From Rhizobium sp. 18055 (GTDB lineage: Bacteria > Pseudomonadota > Alphaproteobacteria > Rhizobiales > Rhizobiaceae), in assembly GCF_902706285.1 (NCBI RefSeq), contig NZ_CACSKD010000018.1, forward strand, positions 44,766 to 108,765: DNA of 64,000 bases, read 5' to 3'. Below, piece by piece: positions 1-8,473 of the stretch (position 1 is its first letter; the number at the start of each line of letters is the position of its first letter). Both the position numbers and the translations under genes were made by a program. The notes under the pieces are model-generated. The model did no database searches, was not told the DNA's origin, and saw nothing but the letters and a program-made list of their open reading frames with translations.

Positions 1-1
1 C

Positions 2-1927
2 TCGTTCCTCGGCGTGCCGATCCTTCGCGCCGGCCGCTCGCTCGGCGTTCTCGTCGTGCAGAACAAGGCAAGCCGCAACTATCGCGATGAAGAGCTGGAA
101 GCGCTCGAAACAACGGCGATGGTGCTGGCCGAGATGATCGCCACCGGCGAGCTGAAGAAGCTCACCAAGCCCGGCCTCGAACTCGACCTGACGCGATCGG
201 TGACGATCGACGGCGACACCTATAATGAAGGCATCGGCCTCGGTTATGTCGTGCTGCACGAGCCGCGCATCGTCGTCACCAACCTGCTCAACGACGATGC
301 CGACAAGGAAATCCGTCGCCTGGCGGAATCGCTCGGGTCGCTGCGCATCTCGATCGACGATCTCTTGTCGCAGCGTGACATGTCGATGGAGGGCGAGCAT
401 CGCGAGGTTCTCGAAACCTACCGGATGTTCGCGCATGACCAGGGCTGGGTGCGCAAGCTCGAAGAGGCGATCCGCAACGGCCTGACGGCGGAAGCCGCGG
501 TCGAAAAGGTGCAGAGCGATACCAAAGCGCGGATGATGCGCCTGACCGATCCCTATCTGCGCGAGCGGATGCATGATTTCGAGGATCTGGCGAACCGCCT
601 GCTGCGACAGCTGACCGGCTACACCGGACGCACCTCGGGCGACGGTTTCCCTGCGGATGCCATTATCCTGGCGCGTGCCATGGGCGCTGCCGAACTGCTC
701 GATTATCCCCGCGCCAGCGTGCGCGGCTTGGTTCTCGAAGAGGGCGCCGTGACCAGCCATGTCGTCATCGTCGCGCGGGCTATGGGCATCCCTGTCGTCG
801 GCCAGGCGGCCGGCATTGTGGCGCTGGCCGAAAATGGCGATGCCGTGATCATCGACAGCGATGGCGGTCACGTGCACCTGCGGCCACTGCCGGAGCATCA
901 GCGTTCCTATGAGGAAAAGGTGCGGTTTCGTGCCCGCCGCCAGGAGCAGTTCCGCGCCTTGCGCGCCGTCGAGCCGCTGACCAAGGACGGACAGCGTATT
1001 TCGCTGCAGATGAATGCCGGACTGCTGGTGGATCTGCCGCAGCTGTCGGAATCGGGTGCCGAGGGCATCGGGCTGTTCCGCACCGAGCTGCAGTTCATGA
1101 TTGCCGCGACCCTTCCAAAGGCGGAAGAGCAGGAGATATTTTATCGCAGCGTGCTGAAGCAGGCGGCGGGTCGCGTCGTGACGTTCCGCACGCTCGATAT
1201 CGGTGGCGACAAGGTCGTTCCCTATTTCCGCGGCCACGAGGAAGAAAACCCGGCGCTCGGCTGGCGGGCGATCCGCCTGTCGCTGGACCGGCCCGGCCTG
1301 CTGCGCACGCAGCTGCGCGCCATGCTCAAGGCTGCGGCCGGCATGGAGCTGAAGCTGATGGTGCCGATGGTCACCGAGGTTTCGGAGCTCCAGCAGGTTC
1401 GCGAGCTGTTGCAGAAGGAAGTGCAGCATCTGTCGCGCTTCGGCCATGGCCTGCCGCGCAAGCTGCAGTTCGGCGCCATGCTGGAGGTGCCTTCGCTGCT
1501 GTGGCAGCTCGACGAACTGATGGCGGCGGTCGATTTCGTGTCTGTCGGGTCCAACGACCTGTTCCAGTTCACGATGGCGGTCGATCGCGGCAATGCGCGG
1601 GTGTCCGATCGGTTCGATACGCTGAGCAAGCCGTTCCTGCGGATCCTGCGCGACATCGCGCGGGCCGGCGAGCGCAACAAGACGCCGGTGACGCTGTGCG
1701 GCGAGTTGGCCGGCAAGCCGATCTCGGCGATGGCGCTGTTTGGTATCGGTTTCCGCTCGGTGTCGATGTCGCCGGCCTCGATCGGGCCGGTCAAGGCGAT
1801 GCTGCTCGGTCTCGATGTCGGGGCGCTGGAAAAGCTGATGAACGATGCGCTTGACGATACCAAGACGCCGACATCGATGCGCGAGTTGCTTACCCACTTC
1901 GCCGACACGCACAATATTCCGCTATAG
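2..1927 (+). CDS. ptsP: PtsP, phosphoenolpyruvate-protein phosphotransferase of the nitrogen PTS (5' partial)
   Basis: The 5' end is cut by the window; the open frame runs in from base 2. It begins inside the N-terminal GAF sensory domain (SFLGVPILRAGRSLG, about 60 residues left), then the enzyme I body. The phospho-histidine segment reads AVTSHVVIVARAMG, the PEP-binding barrel shows FRTLDIGGDK, and the catalytic cysteine lies in CGELAGKP near the C-terminus. In this family EI-Ntr takes phosphate from PEP and passes it to NPr and EIIA-Ntr, a regulatory rather than sugar-importing chain in the cytoplasm. prfA starts about 27 bases downstream, so co-transcription is likely. Confidence 0.95.
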   Translation, partial: SFLGVPILRAGRSLGVLVVQNKASRNYRDEELEALETTAMVLAEMIATGELKKLTKPGLELDLTRSVTIDGDTYNEGIGLGYVVLHEPRIVVTNLLNDDADKEIRRLAESLGSLRISIDDLLSQRDMSMEGEHREVLETYRMFAHDQGWVRKLEEAIRNGLTAEAAVEKVQSDTKARMMRLTDPYLRERMHDFEDLANRLLRQLTGYTGRTSGDGFPADAIILARAMGAAELLDYPRASVRGLVLEEGAVTSHVVIVARAMGIPVVGQAAGIVALAENGDAVIIDSDGGHVHLRPLPEHQRSYEEKVRFRARRQEQFRALRAVEPLTKDGQRISLQMNAGLLVDLPQLSESGAEGIGLFRTELQFMIAATLPKAEEQEIFYRSVLKQAAGRVVTFRTLDIGGDKVVPYFRGHEEENPALGWRAIRLSLDRPGLLRTQLRAMLKAAAGMELKLMVPMVTEVSELQQVRELLQKEVQHLSRFGHGLPRKLQFGAMLEVPSLLWQLDELMAAVDFVSVGSNDLFQFTMAVDRGNARVSDRFDTLSKPFLRILRDIARAGERNKTPVTLCGELAGKPISAMALFGIGFRSVSMSPASIGPVKAMLLGLDVGALEKLMNDALDDTKTPTSMRELLTHFADTHNIPL

Positions 1928-1954
1928 TTTTAGACAGACAGAATTGGAGTGAGG

Positions 1955-3037
1955 GTGGCGAAGCTTCCCGTTGAAAAGATGCGCGAGCTGGAACGCCGTT
2001 TCGGCGAGATCGAAGCGCGCATGTCGGCCGGCCCTGCGGCCGACGTCTACGTCAAGCTTGCCTCCGAATATTCCGAGCTGCAGCCGGTGGTGATGAAGAT
2101 CCGCGACTACGAGAAGGCGCTCTCGGAGCTGGCCGATCTCGAATCGCTGCTTGAGGACAAGTCGGTCGATCGCGAGATGCGCGACATGGCCGAGACCGAG
2201 ATGCCCGACGTCAAGGAGCGGATCGAGGCGCTTGAGCGGGAAATCCAGCTGCTGCTGTTGCCGAAGGACGCGGCCGACGAAAAGAGCGCGATCCTCGAAA
2301 TCCGCGCCGGTACCGGCGGGTCGGAGGCAGCACTTTTTGCCGGCGATCTGTTCCGGATGTACGAGCGCTATGCGGCTGCTCGCGGCTGGAAGGTCGAGGT
2401 CCTGTCGTCGAGCGAGGGCGAAGCCGGCGGTTTTAAGGAAATCATCGCGACGATCACCGGCAAGGGCGTGTTCGCCAAGCTGAAGTTCGAGTCCGGTGTG
2501 CATCGGGTGCAGCGCGTGCCGGAGACGGAAGCGGGCGGGCGTATCCACACGTCGGCGGCAACCGTCGCGGTGCTGCCCGAGGCCGAAGAGATCGATATCG
2601 AAATCCGCCAGGAAGATATCCGCATCGACACGATGCGCTCATCGGGTGCGGGCGGCCAGCACGTCAACACGACGGACTCGGCCGTGCGCATCACCCACCT
2701 GCCGAGCGGTATCGTCGTCACCAGCTCGGAAAAGTCGCAGCACCAGAACCGCGCCAAGGCGATGCAGGTTCTGCGCTCCAGGCTCTACGACGCCGAGCGC
2801 CAGCGCGCCGACAGCGAGCGGTCCGCCGACCGCAAGAGCCAGGTGGGCTCCGGCGACCGTTCGGAGCGCATCCGCACCTACAACTTCCCGCAGGGCCGCG
2901 TTACCGATCACCGCATCAACCTGACGCTCTACAAGCTCGACCGGATGATGATCGGCGAAATCGACGAAATCGTCGATGCCCTGATGGCCGACTACCAGGC
3001 GAGCCAGTTGGCGCAACTCGGCGAACAGTCTCTATGA
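1955..3037 (+). CDS. prfA: Peptide chain release factor 1
   Basis: Release factor that reads UAA and UAG and triggers peptide release. The GGQ tripeptide needed for peptidyl-tRNA hydrolysis is in SSGAGGQHVNTTDSA (about residues 233-235) and the stop-codon reading P-x-T motif is present as PET in VQRVPETEAGGRIHTS. The frame is open from GTG 1949, but GGAG at 1946-1949 overlaps that codon and sits 5 nt before GTG 1955, which gives the family N-terminus MAKLPVEKM, so 1955 is preferred (360 aa). Its last four bases overlap the start of prmC, whose product methylates the Gln of the GGQ motif. Confidence 0.97.
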   Translation: MAKLPVEKMRELERRFGEIEARMSAGPAADVYVKLASEYSELQPVVMKIRDYEKALSELADLESLLEDKSVDREMRDMAETEMPDVKERIEALEREIQLLLLPKDAADEKSAILEIRAGTGGSEAALFAGDLFRMYERYAAARGWKVEVLSSSEGEAGGFKEIIATITGKGVFAKLKFESGVHRVQRVPETEAGGRIHTSAATVAVLPEAEEIDIEIRQEDIRIDTMRSSGAGGQHVNTTDSAVRITHLPSGIVVTSSEKSQHQNRAKAMQVLRSRLYDAERQRADSERSADRKSQVGSGDRSERIRTYNFPQGRVTDHRINLTLYKLDRMMIGEIDEIVDALMADYQASQLAQLGEQSL

Positions 3038-3915
3038 GCGGCAGCGGGAAACAGGCCGGTACGACCGTTTCCCAGCTGCTGGCCGAGGCTCGCCGCCGCT
3101 TCACCGAAGGTGGCATCGACGATCCGGCCGCCGATGCGCGGGTGCTGATCGCAGGGTTGCTTGATCTGACAACAACCGAAATGCTGACGCGCGGCGGCGA
3201 CCCCGTCGACGTCGAAGACGCAGCACGCATCGAGGCTGCGATCGAGCGACGGCTGGCACATGAGCCGGTGCATCGCATATTGGGCGAACGGGAGTTTTAT
3301 GGGCTGCCGTTGTCGCTTTCCGCCGAGACGCTGGAGCCGCGGCCGGATACCGAAATTCTCGTCGATACGATGCTTCCCTACCTGCGAGACCTTGCAACAA
3401 GGGATGGGCATATCCACATCCTGGACATGGGAACGGGCACCGGGGCGATCTGCCTGGCGCTGCTGAGCGAATGTCCCGAGGCCTCCGGCGTCGGCAGCGA
3501 CATCTCGGCCGATGCATTGAGGACGGCGCAATCAAACGCCAGGAGAAACGGACTGCAGGACCGCTTCGAAGCCATCCAGTCCAACTGGTTCGAGGATATC
3601 CACGGGTCGTTTCATGCGATTGTCTCAAATCCGCCCTATATAGCTACCAGTGTCGTTGACACTCTTGCTCCCGAAGTGACAAAATTTGATCCGGCTGCCG
3701 CATTGGATGGCGGTAGCGATGGGCTCGACGCCTACCGGTCAATTGCCAGGGATGCCGCAAGGTTCATGCAGCCTGACGGTGTTATTGGAGTCGAGATAGG
3801 CTACGATCAGCAAGCGGACGTGACAGGCGTTTTTGCGACTGCCGGTTTCAAGTGCTTGGAATCCGTGAAGGATTATGGTCAGAATGACCGGGTACTTGTG
3901 TTCGCTCTCAAGTGA
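3034..3915 (+). CDS. prmC: Release factor glutamine N5-methyltransferase PrmC
   Basis: SAM-dependent methyltransferase that modifies the GGQ glutamine of release factors. The SAM-binding loop is DMGTGTGAI (residues 131-139) and the substrate-glutamine motif NPPY is at 199-202; the 293-residue length is normal. The ATG overlaps the prfA stop (ATGA at 3034-3037), the usual translational coupling with its substrate gene. No hairpin terminator is visible straight after the stop. Confidence 0.97.
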   Translation: MSGSGKQAGTTVSQLLAEARRRFTEGGIDDPAADARVLIAGLLDLTTTEMLTRGGDPVDVEDAARIEAAIERRLAHEPVHRILGEREFYGLPLSLSAETLEPRPDTEILVDTMLPYLRDLATRDGHIHILDMGTGTGAICLALLSECPEASGVGSDISADALRTAQSNARRNGLQDRFEAIQSNWFEDIHGSFHAIVSNPPYIATSVVDTLAPEVTKFDPAAALDGGSDGLDAYRSIARDAARFMQPDGVIGVEIGYDQQADVTGVFATAGFKCLESVKDYGQNDRVLVFALK

Positions 3916-4259
3916 TGGGTCGCAAACGACTGTATCGGATAGGTCGTTGTTGTCATTGCGAAGAAAAGGCTTGGATTTACACGGGAAGCAATATAGGTTG
4001 CCCCCACGTATTGGAGAGATAGGTCAGAACGATGAGTCGTTCGAAGCTAGCTCGGCCTCGGGGGTCCACTCTCTTAATCGAGAGTTTCAAAGGTTGAACA
4101 CGACCCAATGCGTGAATCAGTCAAAGCGACTTGAGAACAAGCGGCAGGTTGGCGCGAAGGCGCAATATGCTTGCGGCACGAAGGCCCTGAGCCGGTCGAT
4201 CCGGTCACGGCTGATAGTGCCATCACTCCACACAAACAGAGAATTCAGGTGAACGATCG
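3916..4259. other. Intergenic leader between prmC and the DUF4167 gene
   Basis: 344 bases without a supported gene. An open frame through 3875-4252 starts inside prmC in another frame and has no family-like composition or good ribosome site. A perfect 6-bp hairpin (ACTCTC 4068-4073, GAGAGT 4080-4085) lies mid-region. TTGGAT at 3971-3976 and TATAGG at 3992-3997 (15-nt spacer) are a weak promoter candidate, which would give the DUF4167 gene a leader of roughly 250 nt. Confidence 0.4.
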
Positions 4260-5183
4260 ATGAGGCCAGGACAGCAGAACAAACGCGGTCGCGGGCGTAC
4301 CAACAACAGTGGCGGCGGCGGCGGAAGCAACAACAATAACAACAATAACAATTTCAACCGCAAGGGTGGCAATCCGCTGACGCGGACCTACGACAGCTCC
4401 GGCCCAGACGTTAAGATCCGTGGCACTGCCCAGCACATCGCTGAAAAATACGCGCAGCTCGGTCGCGACGCGCAGAGCTCCGGTGACCGCGTGATCGCCG
4501 AGAACTACCTGCAGCACGCCGAGCACTACTACCGCATCATTGCTGCCGCCCAGGCGCAGATGCAGGATCGTGTCCAGCGCGACGACCGCGGCGAATTCGA
4601 TCGTGACGGCTCCGATGGCGATGACATGGATGGCTCCGACAATGACGACGTCGTCGTCGTTCAGCCGCCGCGCCAGCAGCAGCAGGAACACCAGCAGCGC
4701 CGCAACAACAACGACGATCAGCCTCGCCGCTACGATGAGCAGCAGCCACGTCGTTCGGACGAACAGCCGCGCCGCAACAACGACGAACAGCGTCAGCGTC
4801 GCTCGGAAGAGCAGCCGCGTCGCAACGAAGAGCAGCCGCAGCCGGTCAGCGAAGAGCAGCCACAGGCCAACCGCAGCGATGAGCAGCCGGCGGCCGTGCG
4901 CCAGCCACGCCGTCGCGAAGAGCGGCGCCCTGCGCCCGTTGCCGCCGTCGAAGCCCCTCAGCCAGAGGTAAACGACGGTTCCGGCCCGCAGCCTGAGATC
5001 GAAGGCATCCCAGCCGAGGTTTCGATGGGCGAGGAAAGCGGTGCAGCAACGGGGCGTCAGCCACGTCGCCGCAGCGCAACGCCCCGTCCACGCCGCCCGC
5101 GTCGTGCGGAAGGCGAAGCAGCAGCTGAAGGCGATGCCGGTGCCGGCGATGCGCCTGCAATGGCGGAAGCTGATTCCGAATAA
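4260..5183 (+). CDS. DUF4167 domain protein with Q/R/E-rich tail
   Basis: 307 aa, cytoplasmic, no signal peptide or membrane segment. The N-terminus holds asparagine and glycine runs (residues about 15-35). The conserved DUF4167 block follows at about 45-105, with GTAQHIAEKYAQLGRDA and a tyrosine-rich NYLQHAEHYYR helix. From about residue 140 to the end it is low-complexity, with repeats of the type EEQPRRN/DEQPRRN and then an alanine/proline/arginine-rich end. DUF4167 is widespread in Rhizobiales next to prmC; its function is unknown, although the basic disordered tail would suit nucleic-acid binding (inference). AGGTGA at about 4249 serves as ribosome site, and a strong terminator follows. 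Confidence 0.9.
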   Translation: MRPGQQNKRGRGRTNNSGGGGGSNNNNNNNNFNRKGGNPLTRTYDSSGPDVKIRGTAQHIAEKYAQLGRDAQSSGDRVIAENYLQHAEHYYRIIAAAQAQMQDRVQRDDRGEFDRDGSDGDDMDGSDNDDVVVVQPPRQQQQEHQQRRNNNDDQPRRYDEQQPRRSDEQPRRNNDEQRQRRSEEQPRRNEEQPQPVSEEQPQANRSDEQPAAVRQPRRREERRPAPVAAVEAPQPEVNDGSGPQPEIEGIPAEVSMGEESGAATGRQPRRRSATPRPRRPRRAEGEAAAEGDAGAGDAPAMAEADSE

Positions 5184-5228
5184 TACTGCGCATCGCGTCT
5201 CCGTCAGGAGAGCGTGCAGATGTCTCGA

Positions 5229-5253
5229 GGGCGCCTTAACGGGCGCCCTTTTT
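5229..5253 (+). terminator. Rho-independent terminator after the DUF4167 gene
   Basis: Perfect 7-bp stem GGGCGCC (5229-5235) and GGCGCCC (5242-5248) with a 6-nt loop, followed directly by TTTTT. It lies 46 nt after the stop codon. Confidence 0.88.
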
Positions 5254-5521
5254 GCGTCCGGATTGCCAGATGCATCTCATGTAAGAAATGCATCATGAGT
5301 TTTGGGGGGCGTACGCATATTAAATTAGATATTTCTTGCATACTAAACATTAACCCTCACGGGATGATCATTGGTTGTGAGGGGTTTGGAGATTGCGATC
5401 TAGGATGGATGCAGTTCTCCGGTGAGCGGCGCGGCGCGATCGATGACGATTGCGCAGTCGGGGACCCTTTTAACGTTGTGCGGCGCGCCAACTTTGGCGT
5501 CGCCTTAAGAGGGGGATGGGA

Positions 5522-7275
5522 ATGTTCGGTCTGGCGTCTGATTCGGGATATATCCTTGGTGCGATTTCGAAGTCGCAAGCAATCATCGAGTTCGATCTGA
5601 AGGGCAACGTCCTGAAAGCGAACGAAAACTTCTGTAACGCGCTTGGCTATGGCCTGGCGGAGATTGTCGGCAAGCATCACAGCATGTTCTGCGATCCGGC
5701 CTCCACGGCGACGCCGGAATATCGCGAATTCTGGGCGCGCCTCGGCAGGGGCGAGTATGATACCGGCGCCTACAAACGCGTGGCCAAGGGCGGTCGCGAG
5801 ATCTGGATCCAGGCCTCCTACAATCCTGTCTTCAAGCACGGCAAGCCCTACAAGGTCGTCAAGTTCGCTTCCGATATCACCGTCGTAAAAAACAAGGCCG
5901 TCGAGGATGCCGGGAAGCTCGATGCGATCTCGCGATCGCAGGCGGTGATCGAGTTCACGCCAACCGGCGAGATCATCACGGCCAACGAGAATTTCTGCAA
6001 TGGCCTCGGCTATTCCCTGAGTGAGATAGCCGGCAAGCATCACAGCATCTTCTGCGATCCGGCCTACACCCGCACCGAGGAGTATGCGAACTTCTGGCGC
6101 CGGCTGGCGCAGGGCGAGTTCATTGCCAACGAATTCGTGCGCTATGGCAAGGGCGGCAGGGAGATCTGGATCCAGGCGGCCTACAATCCGATCACGGACG
6201 CCAACGGCAAGGTCTACAAGGTGGTGAAGTTCGCCACCGACGTCACCCAGCGGATGAGCGCCATCAAGCAGCTCGGCCAGGCGCTGCGCGGGCTTTCGGA
6301 GGGTGATCTGACGAAGACCGTCGATGTCGCATTCGTGCCGTCGATGGAGCAGTTGCGGCACGACTTCAACGCGACGGTGGGCCGACTTTCGGAGACGCTG
6401 AAGACGGTCGGCGAGAATGCCCATGCGATTGCGGCCGGGTCCCGCGAGATCGGCTCGACGGCGGATAGCTTCTCCAAGCGTACCGAACAGCAGGCGGCAT
6501 CGATCGAGCAGACGGCAGCGGCGCTCGAGCAGATCACCACGACGGTCAACGATAGCAGTCACCGCGCCGACGAGGCCGGCAAGCTGGTCGCCAAGACCAA
6601 GCAGGGGGCAGAACAGTCGGGTCTCGTTGTTCGCAATGCCGTGGCGGCGATGGACCAGATCGAGCAGTCCTCCCGCGAGATCACCAATATCATCGGTGTG
6701 ATCGACGACATTGCCTTCCAGACCAATCTCCTGGCGCTGAATGCCGGGGTCGAGGCAGCACGCGCCGGAGAGGCGGGCAAGGGCTTTGCTGTTGTCGCCC
6801 AGGAGGTGCGCGAACTTGCGCAGAGGTCTGCCAGTGCAGCAAAGGCGATCAAGTCGCTGATCACGACATCGAGCGCACTGGTGCGCAACGGCGTGGATCT
6901 GGTGGGCCAGACCGGCAAGGCTCTGGAGACCATCGTCACCCAGGTCAACGACATCAACGCCAATGTGGCGGCAATCGTCGAAGGCTCCAAGGAGCAGGCG
7001 ACCGGTCTCAAGGAGATCAACACGGCCGTCAACCAGCTCGATCAATCGACGCAGCAGAACGCGCCATGGTCGAGGAAAGCACGGCAGCAAGTCACAAGCT
7101 GGCGTCAGAGGCAGAGGCGCTTCGCGGGTTGCTGGCGCAATTCCGATTGAGCGATGCCTATGCTCACAGGCCGCCTGCCAGGGCGCCAACCTCTCCCGCT
7201 CTCCATCTTGTCTCTCGGGTCGCCAGAGCCCATGGCGCAGCCGCTCCGGCGGGCGATAGCTGGGAAGAATTCTGA
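5522..7275 (+). CDS. Soluble PAS-PAS methyl-accepting chemotaxis protein, one-base frameshift near the 3' end
   Basis: Cytoplasmic chemoreceptor without membrane segments. Two similar PAS/PAC modules lie at about residues 10-115 and 135-240 (both with the signature GKHHSxFCDP), then a short linker and the MCP signalling domain. The conserved tip reads FQTNLLALNAGVEAARAGEA. The frame from 5522 stops at 7150 after a foreign-looking tail. At 7061-7065 the expected GCGGCC reads GCGCC, one G short; restoring it joins the -1 frame, which continues MVEESTAASHKL and ends in SWEEF at 7275, a CheR-docking pentapeptide (xWxxF). GAGGGGG just before ATG 5516 favours ATG 5522. The lesion may be real or a sequencing error. 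Confidence 0.85.
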
Positions 7276-7295
7276 TCGTCAGATGAGAACGAACG

Positions 7296-7334
7296 AAATG
7301 GCCGGCAGCGCTTCAGGGCTCTACCGGCCATTTT
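7296..7334 (+). terminator. Rho-independent terminator after the chemoreceptor gene
   Basis: Perfect 10-bp stem AAATGGCCGG (7296-7305) and CCGGCCATTT (7324-7333), 18-nt loop, tail TTTTGTTTT. It lies 20 nt after the stop of the frame-corrected receptor (7275) but about 145 nt after the stop of the uncorrected frame, supporting 7275 as the ancestral gene end. Confidence 0.82.
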
Positions 7335-7744
7335 GTTTTCAGTGAAATTTTCGTTGGAATCCAGGGCGCTCGAAATACATACTTATAATTGCATATGTCG
7401 TGGATCGTAATGCCGGAGAGCATGGCGCGCCTGCCGGCATTCTGCCGCATTCGGGGTGGATGTGCCAAGCTGTTCCACCCCGCGCCTGCAGGCGTAACAT
7501 GTTGCTACGACTGCATCGAACGATAGAATTAGAGATTCATAATATATTAGCTGTCCACTCAAGAAAACAAAACCTATGCGCGAGGCGCCGTTGAAATGTT
7601 AGAATTTACGAATATGCTTATATTCATGTAGGGACGAGACATCCGCCGCTCTTGGCAATGGCCCGTCCCTTCCGGAAAGCGCGCTTCCCTTCTTTCGTTT
7701 CGTGTGTCGGGCATTGGGTTCGGCAGCATCTCGTGGAGGTTGGA
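7335..7744. other. AT-rich intergenic region
   Basis: About 410 bases with no convincing gene; a 64-codon open frame at 7400-7594 has no family features. It contains a 9-bp hairpin (CGGGGTGGA 7452-7460, TCCACCCCG 7474-7482) without a T-run, an AT-rich stretch around 7520-7560, and the promoter candidate at 7591-7625. Confidence 0.5.
7591..7625 (+). promoter_or_regulatory. Candidate promoter with overlapping palindrome
   Basis: TTGAAA (7591-7596), 16-nt spacer, TATGCT (7613-7618). The -10 is overlapped by a perfect inverted repeat GAATAT (7610-7615) / ATATTC (7620-7625) that could be an operator. It would drive the secreted protein starting at 7745 with a leader of about 120 nt. Confidence 0.4.
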
Positions 7745-8473
7745 ATGCAGTATAGTGCATCGAAATTCGCCCTTTTGGCCCTTGGTTTCGCAGCGGTCGC
7801 GGCTCCGCTGCCTGCAGGCGCATTTGACGTTGGCGGCAGCAATGGCCTCAGCATCGGAACCAGCAATGGCTTGAGCGTGTCGCTCGGCGGCGCCAGCGGC
7901 GTCAATGCCACTGTTGGCGGCGGTTCCGTGGCCACCGCTTCGGTCGGTGGCGCAAGTGGCGTCAATGCCAATGTCGGTACCAGCTCCGGTGGTGGGCTCG
8001 GCGTCTCGGCGTCGGTGGGCGGTGCCAGCGGCGTCAATACCGGCACATCCGTGGGGAGTGGTTCCGGCGGTGGGCTTGGCGTTGGAAACACGGCCAGCAT
8101 CGGCGGATCTGCCGGGGTCAACAGCAGTGTTGGCGCTACCGTTGGTGGCAAGGGATTGGCTAGCGCCCGCGCCAATGTGGGTGTCGGTGGCCGTACCTTG
8201 CTCGACATCTTGCTTGGCGTACCCGGTGTCGATCCTGATAATCCGAGGACCCCCACGAACCCCACAAATCCCACGGATACGAGAAGCCCGAATGGGCCGA
8301 ACGCTTCGGGCACCAACAGCAGGAGCAGCATCAAGTCCCTGCAGGCCTTCAACGACCTGTCCTCGTCCGATCAGGTGAAGATGAAGGTTCGCTGCAAGGA
8401 CATCCTGCGCGCCGGTGCCGGGTTTGACGGCAGCCTCGTGAAGCTGTGCAAGATGGTCATTGCGATGCGCTAA
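7745..8473 (+). CDS. Secreted glycine/serine-rich protein of unknown function
   Basis: 242 aa. The N-terminus MQYSASKFALLALGFAAVAA is a signal peptide, probably cleaved after PAGA. The mature N-terminal half is a low-complexity Gly/Ser/Val/Asn region with four copies of a motif like VGGASGVN about 20-30 residues apart. The C-terminal half has a PTNPTNPT linker and a basic helix-like end with two cysteines. ATG 7745 is chosen because GGAGG (7735-7739) lies 5 nt upstream and the signal peptide begins there. I do not recognise a family; an extracellular or periplasmic structural role is possible. Its stop overlaps the convergent exporter gene by 4 nt. Confidence 0.75.
   Translation: MQYSASKFALLALGFAAVAAPLPAGAFDVGGSNGLSIGTSNGLSVSLGGASGVNATVGGGSVATASVGGASGVNANVGTSSGGGLGVSASVGGASGVNTGTSVGSGSGGGLGVGNTASIGGSAGVNSSVGATVGGKGLASARANVGVGGRTLLDILLGVPGVDPDNPRTPTNPTNPTDTRSPNGPNASGTNSRSSIKSLQAFNDLSSSDQVKMKVRCKDILRAGAGFDGSLVKLCKMVIAMR

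Noticed and set aside
3875..4252. 125-codon frame between prmC and the DUF4167 gene
   Set aside because: It starts inside prmC in another frame, lacks a ribosome site and has a random-looking composition.
5357..7189. A 610-codon open frame antisense to the chemoreceptor gene
   Set aside because: It is a codon-bias shadow of the PAS-PAS-MCP gene; no ribosome site or recognisable domain.
7066..7275. Separate 69-codon gene after the chemoreceptor
   Set aside because: Its sequence is the expected C-terminus of the receptor in the next frame, not an independent gene.
7335..7744. Possible mobile element or CRISPR in the gene-free stretch
   Set aside because: No transposase fragments, terminal repeats or regularly spaced repeats are present here; I also saw none elsewhere in the window.
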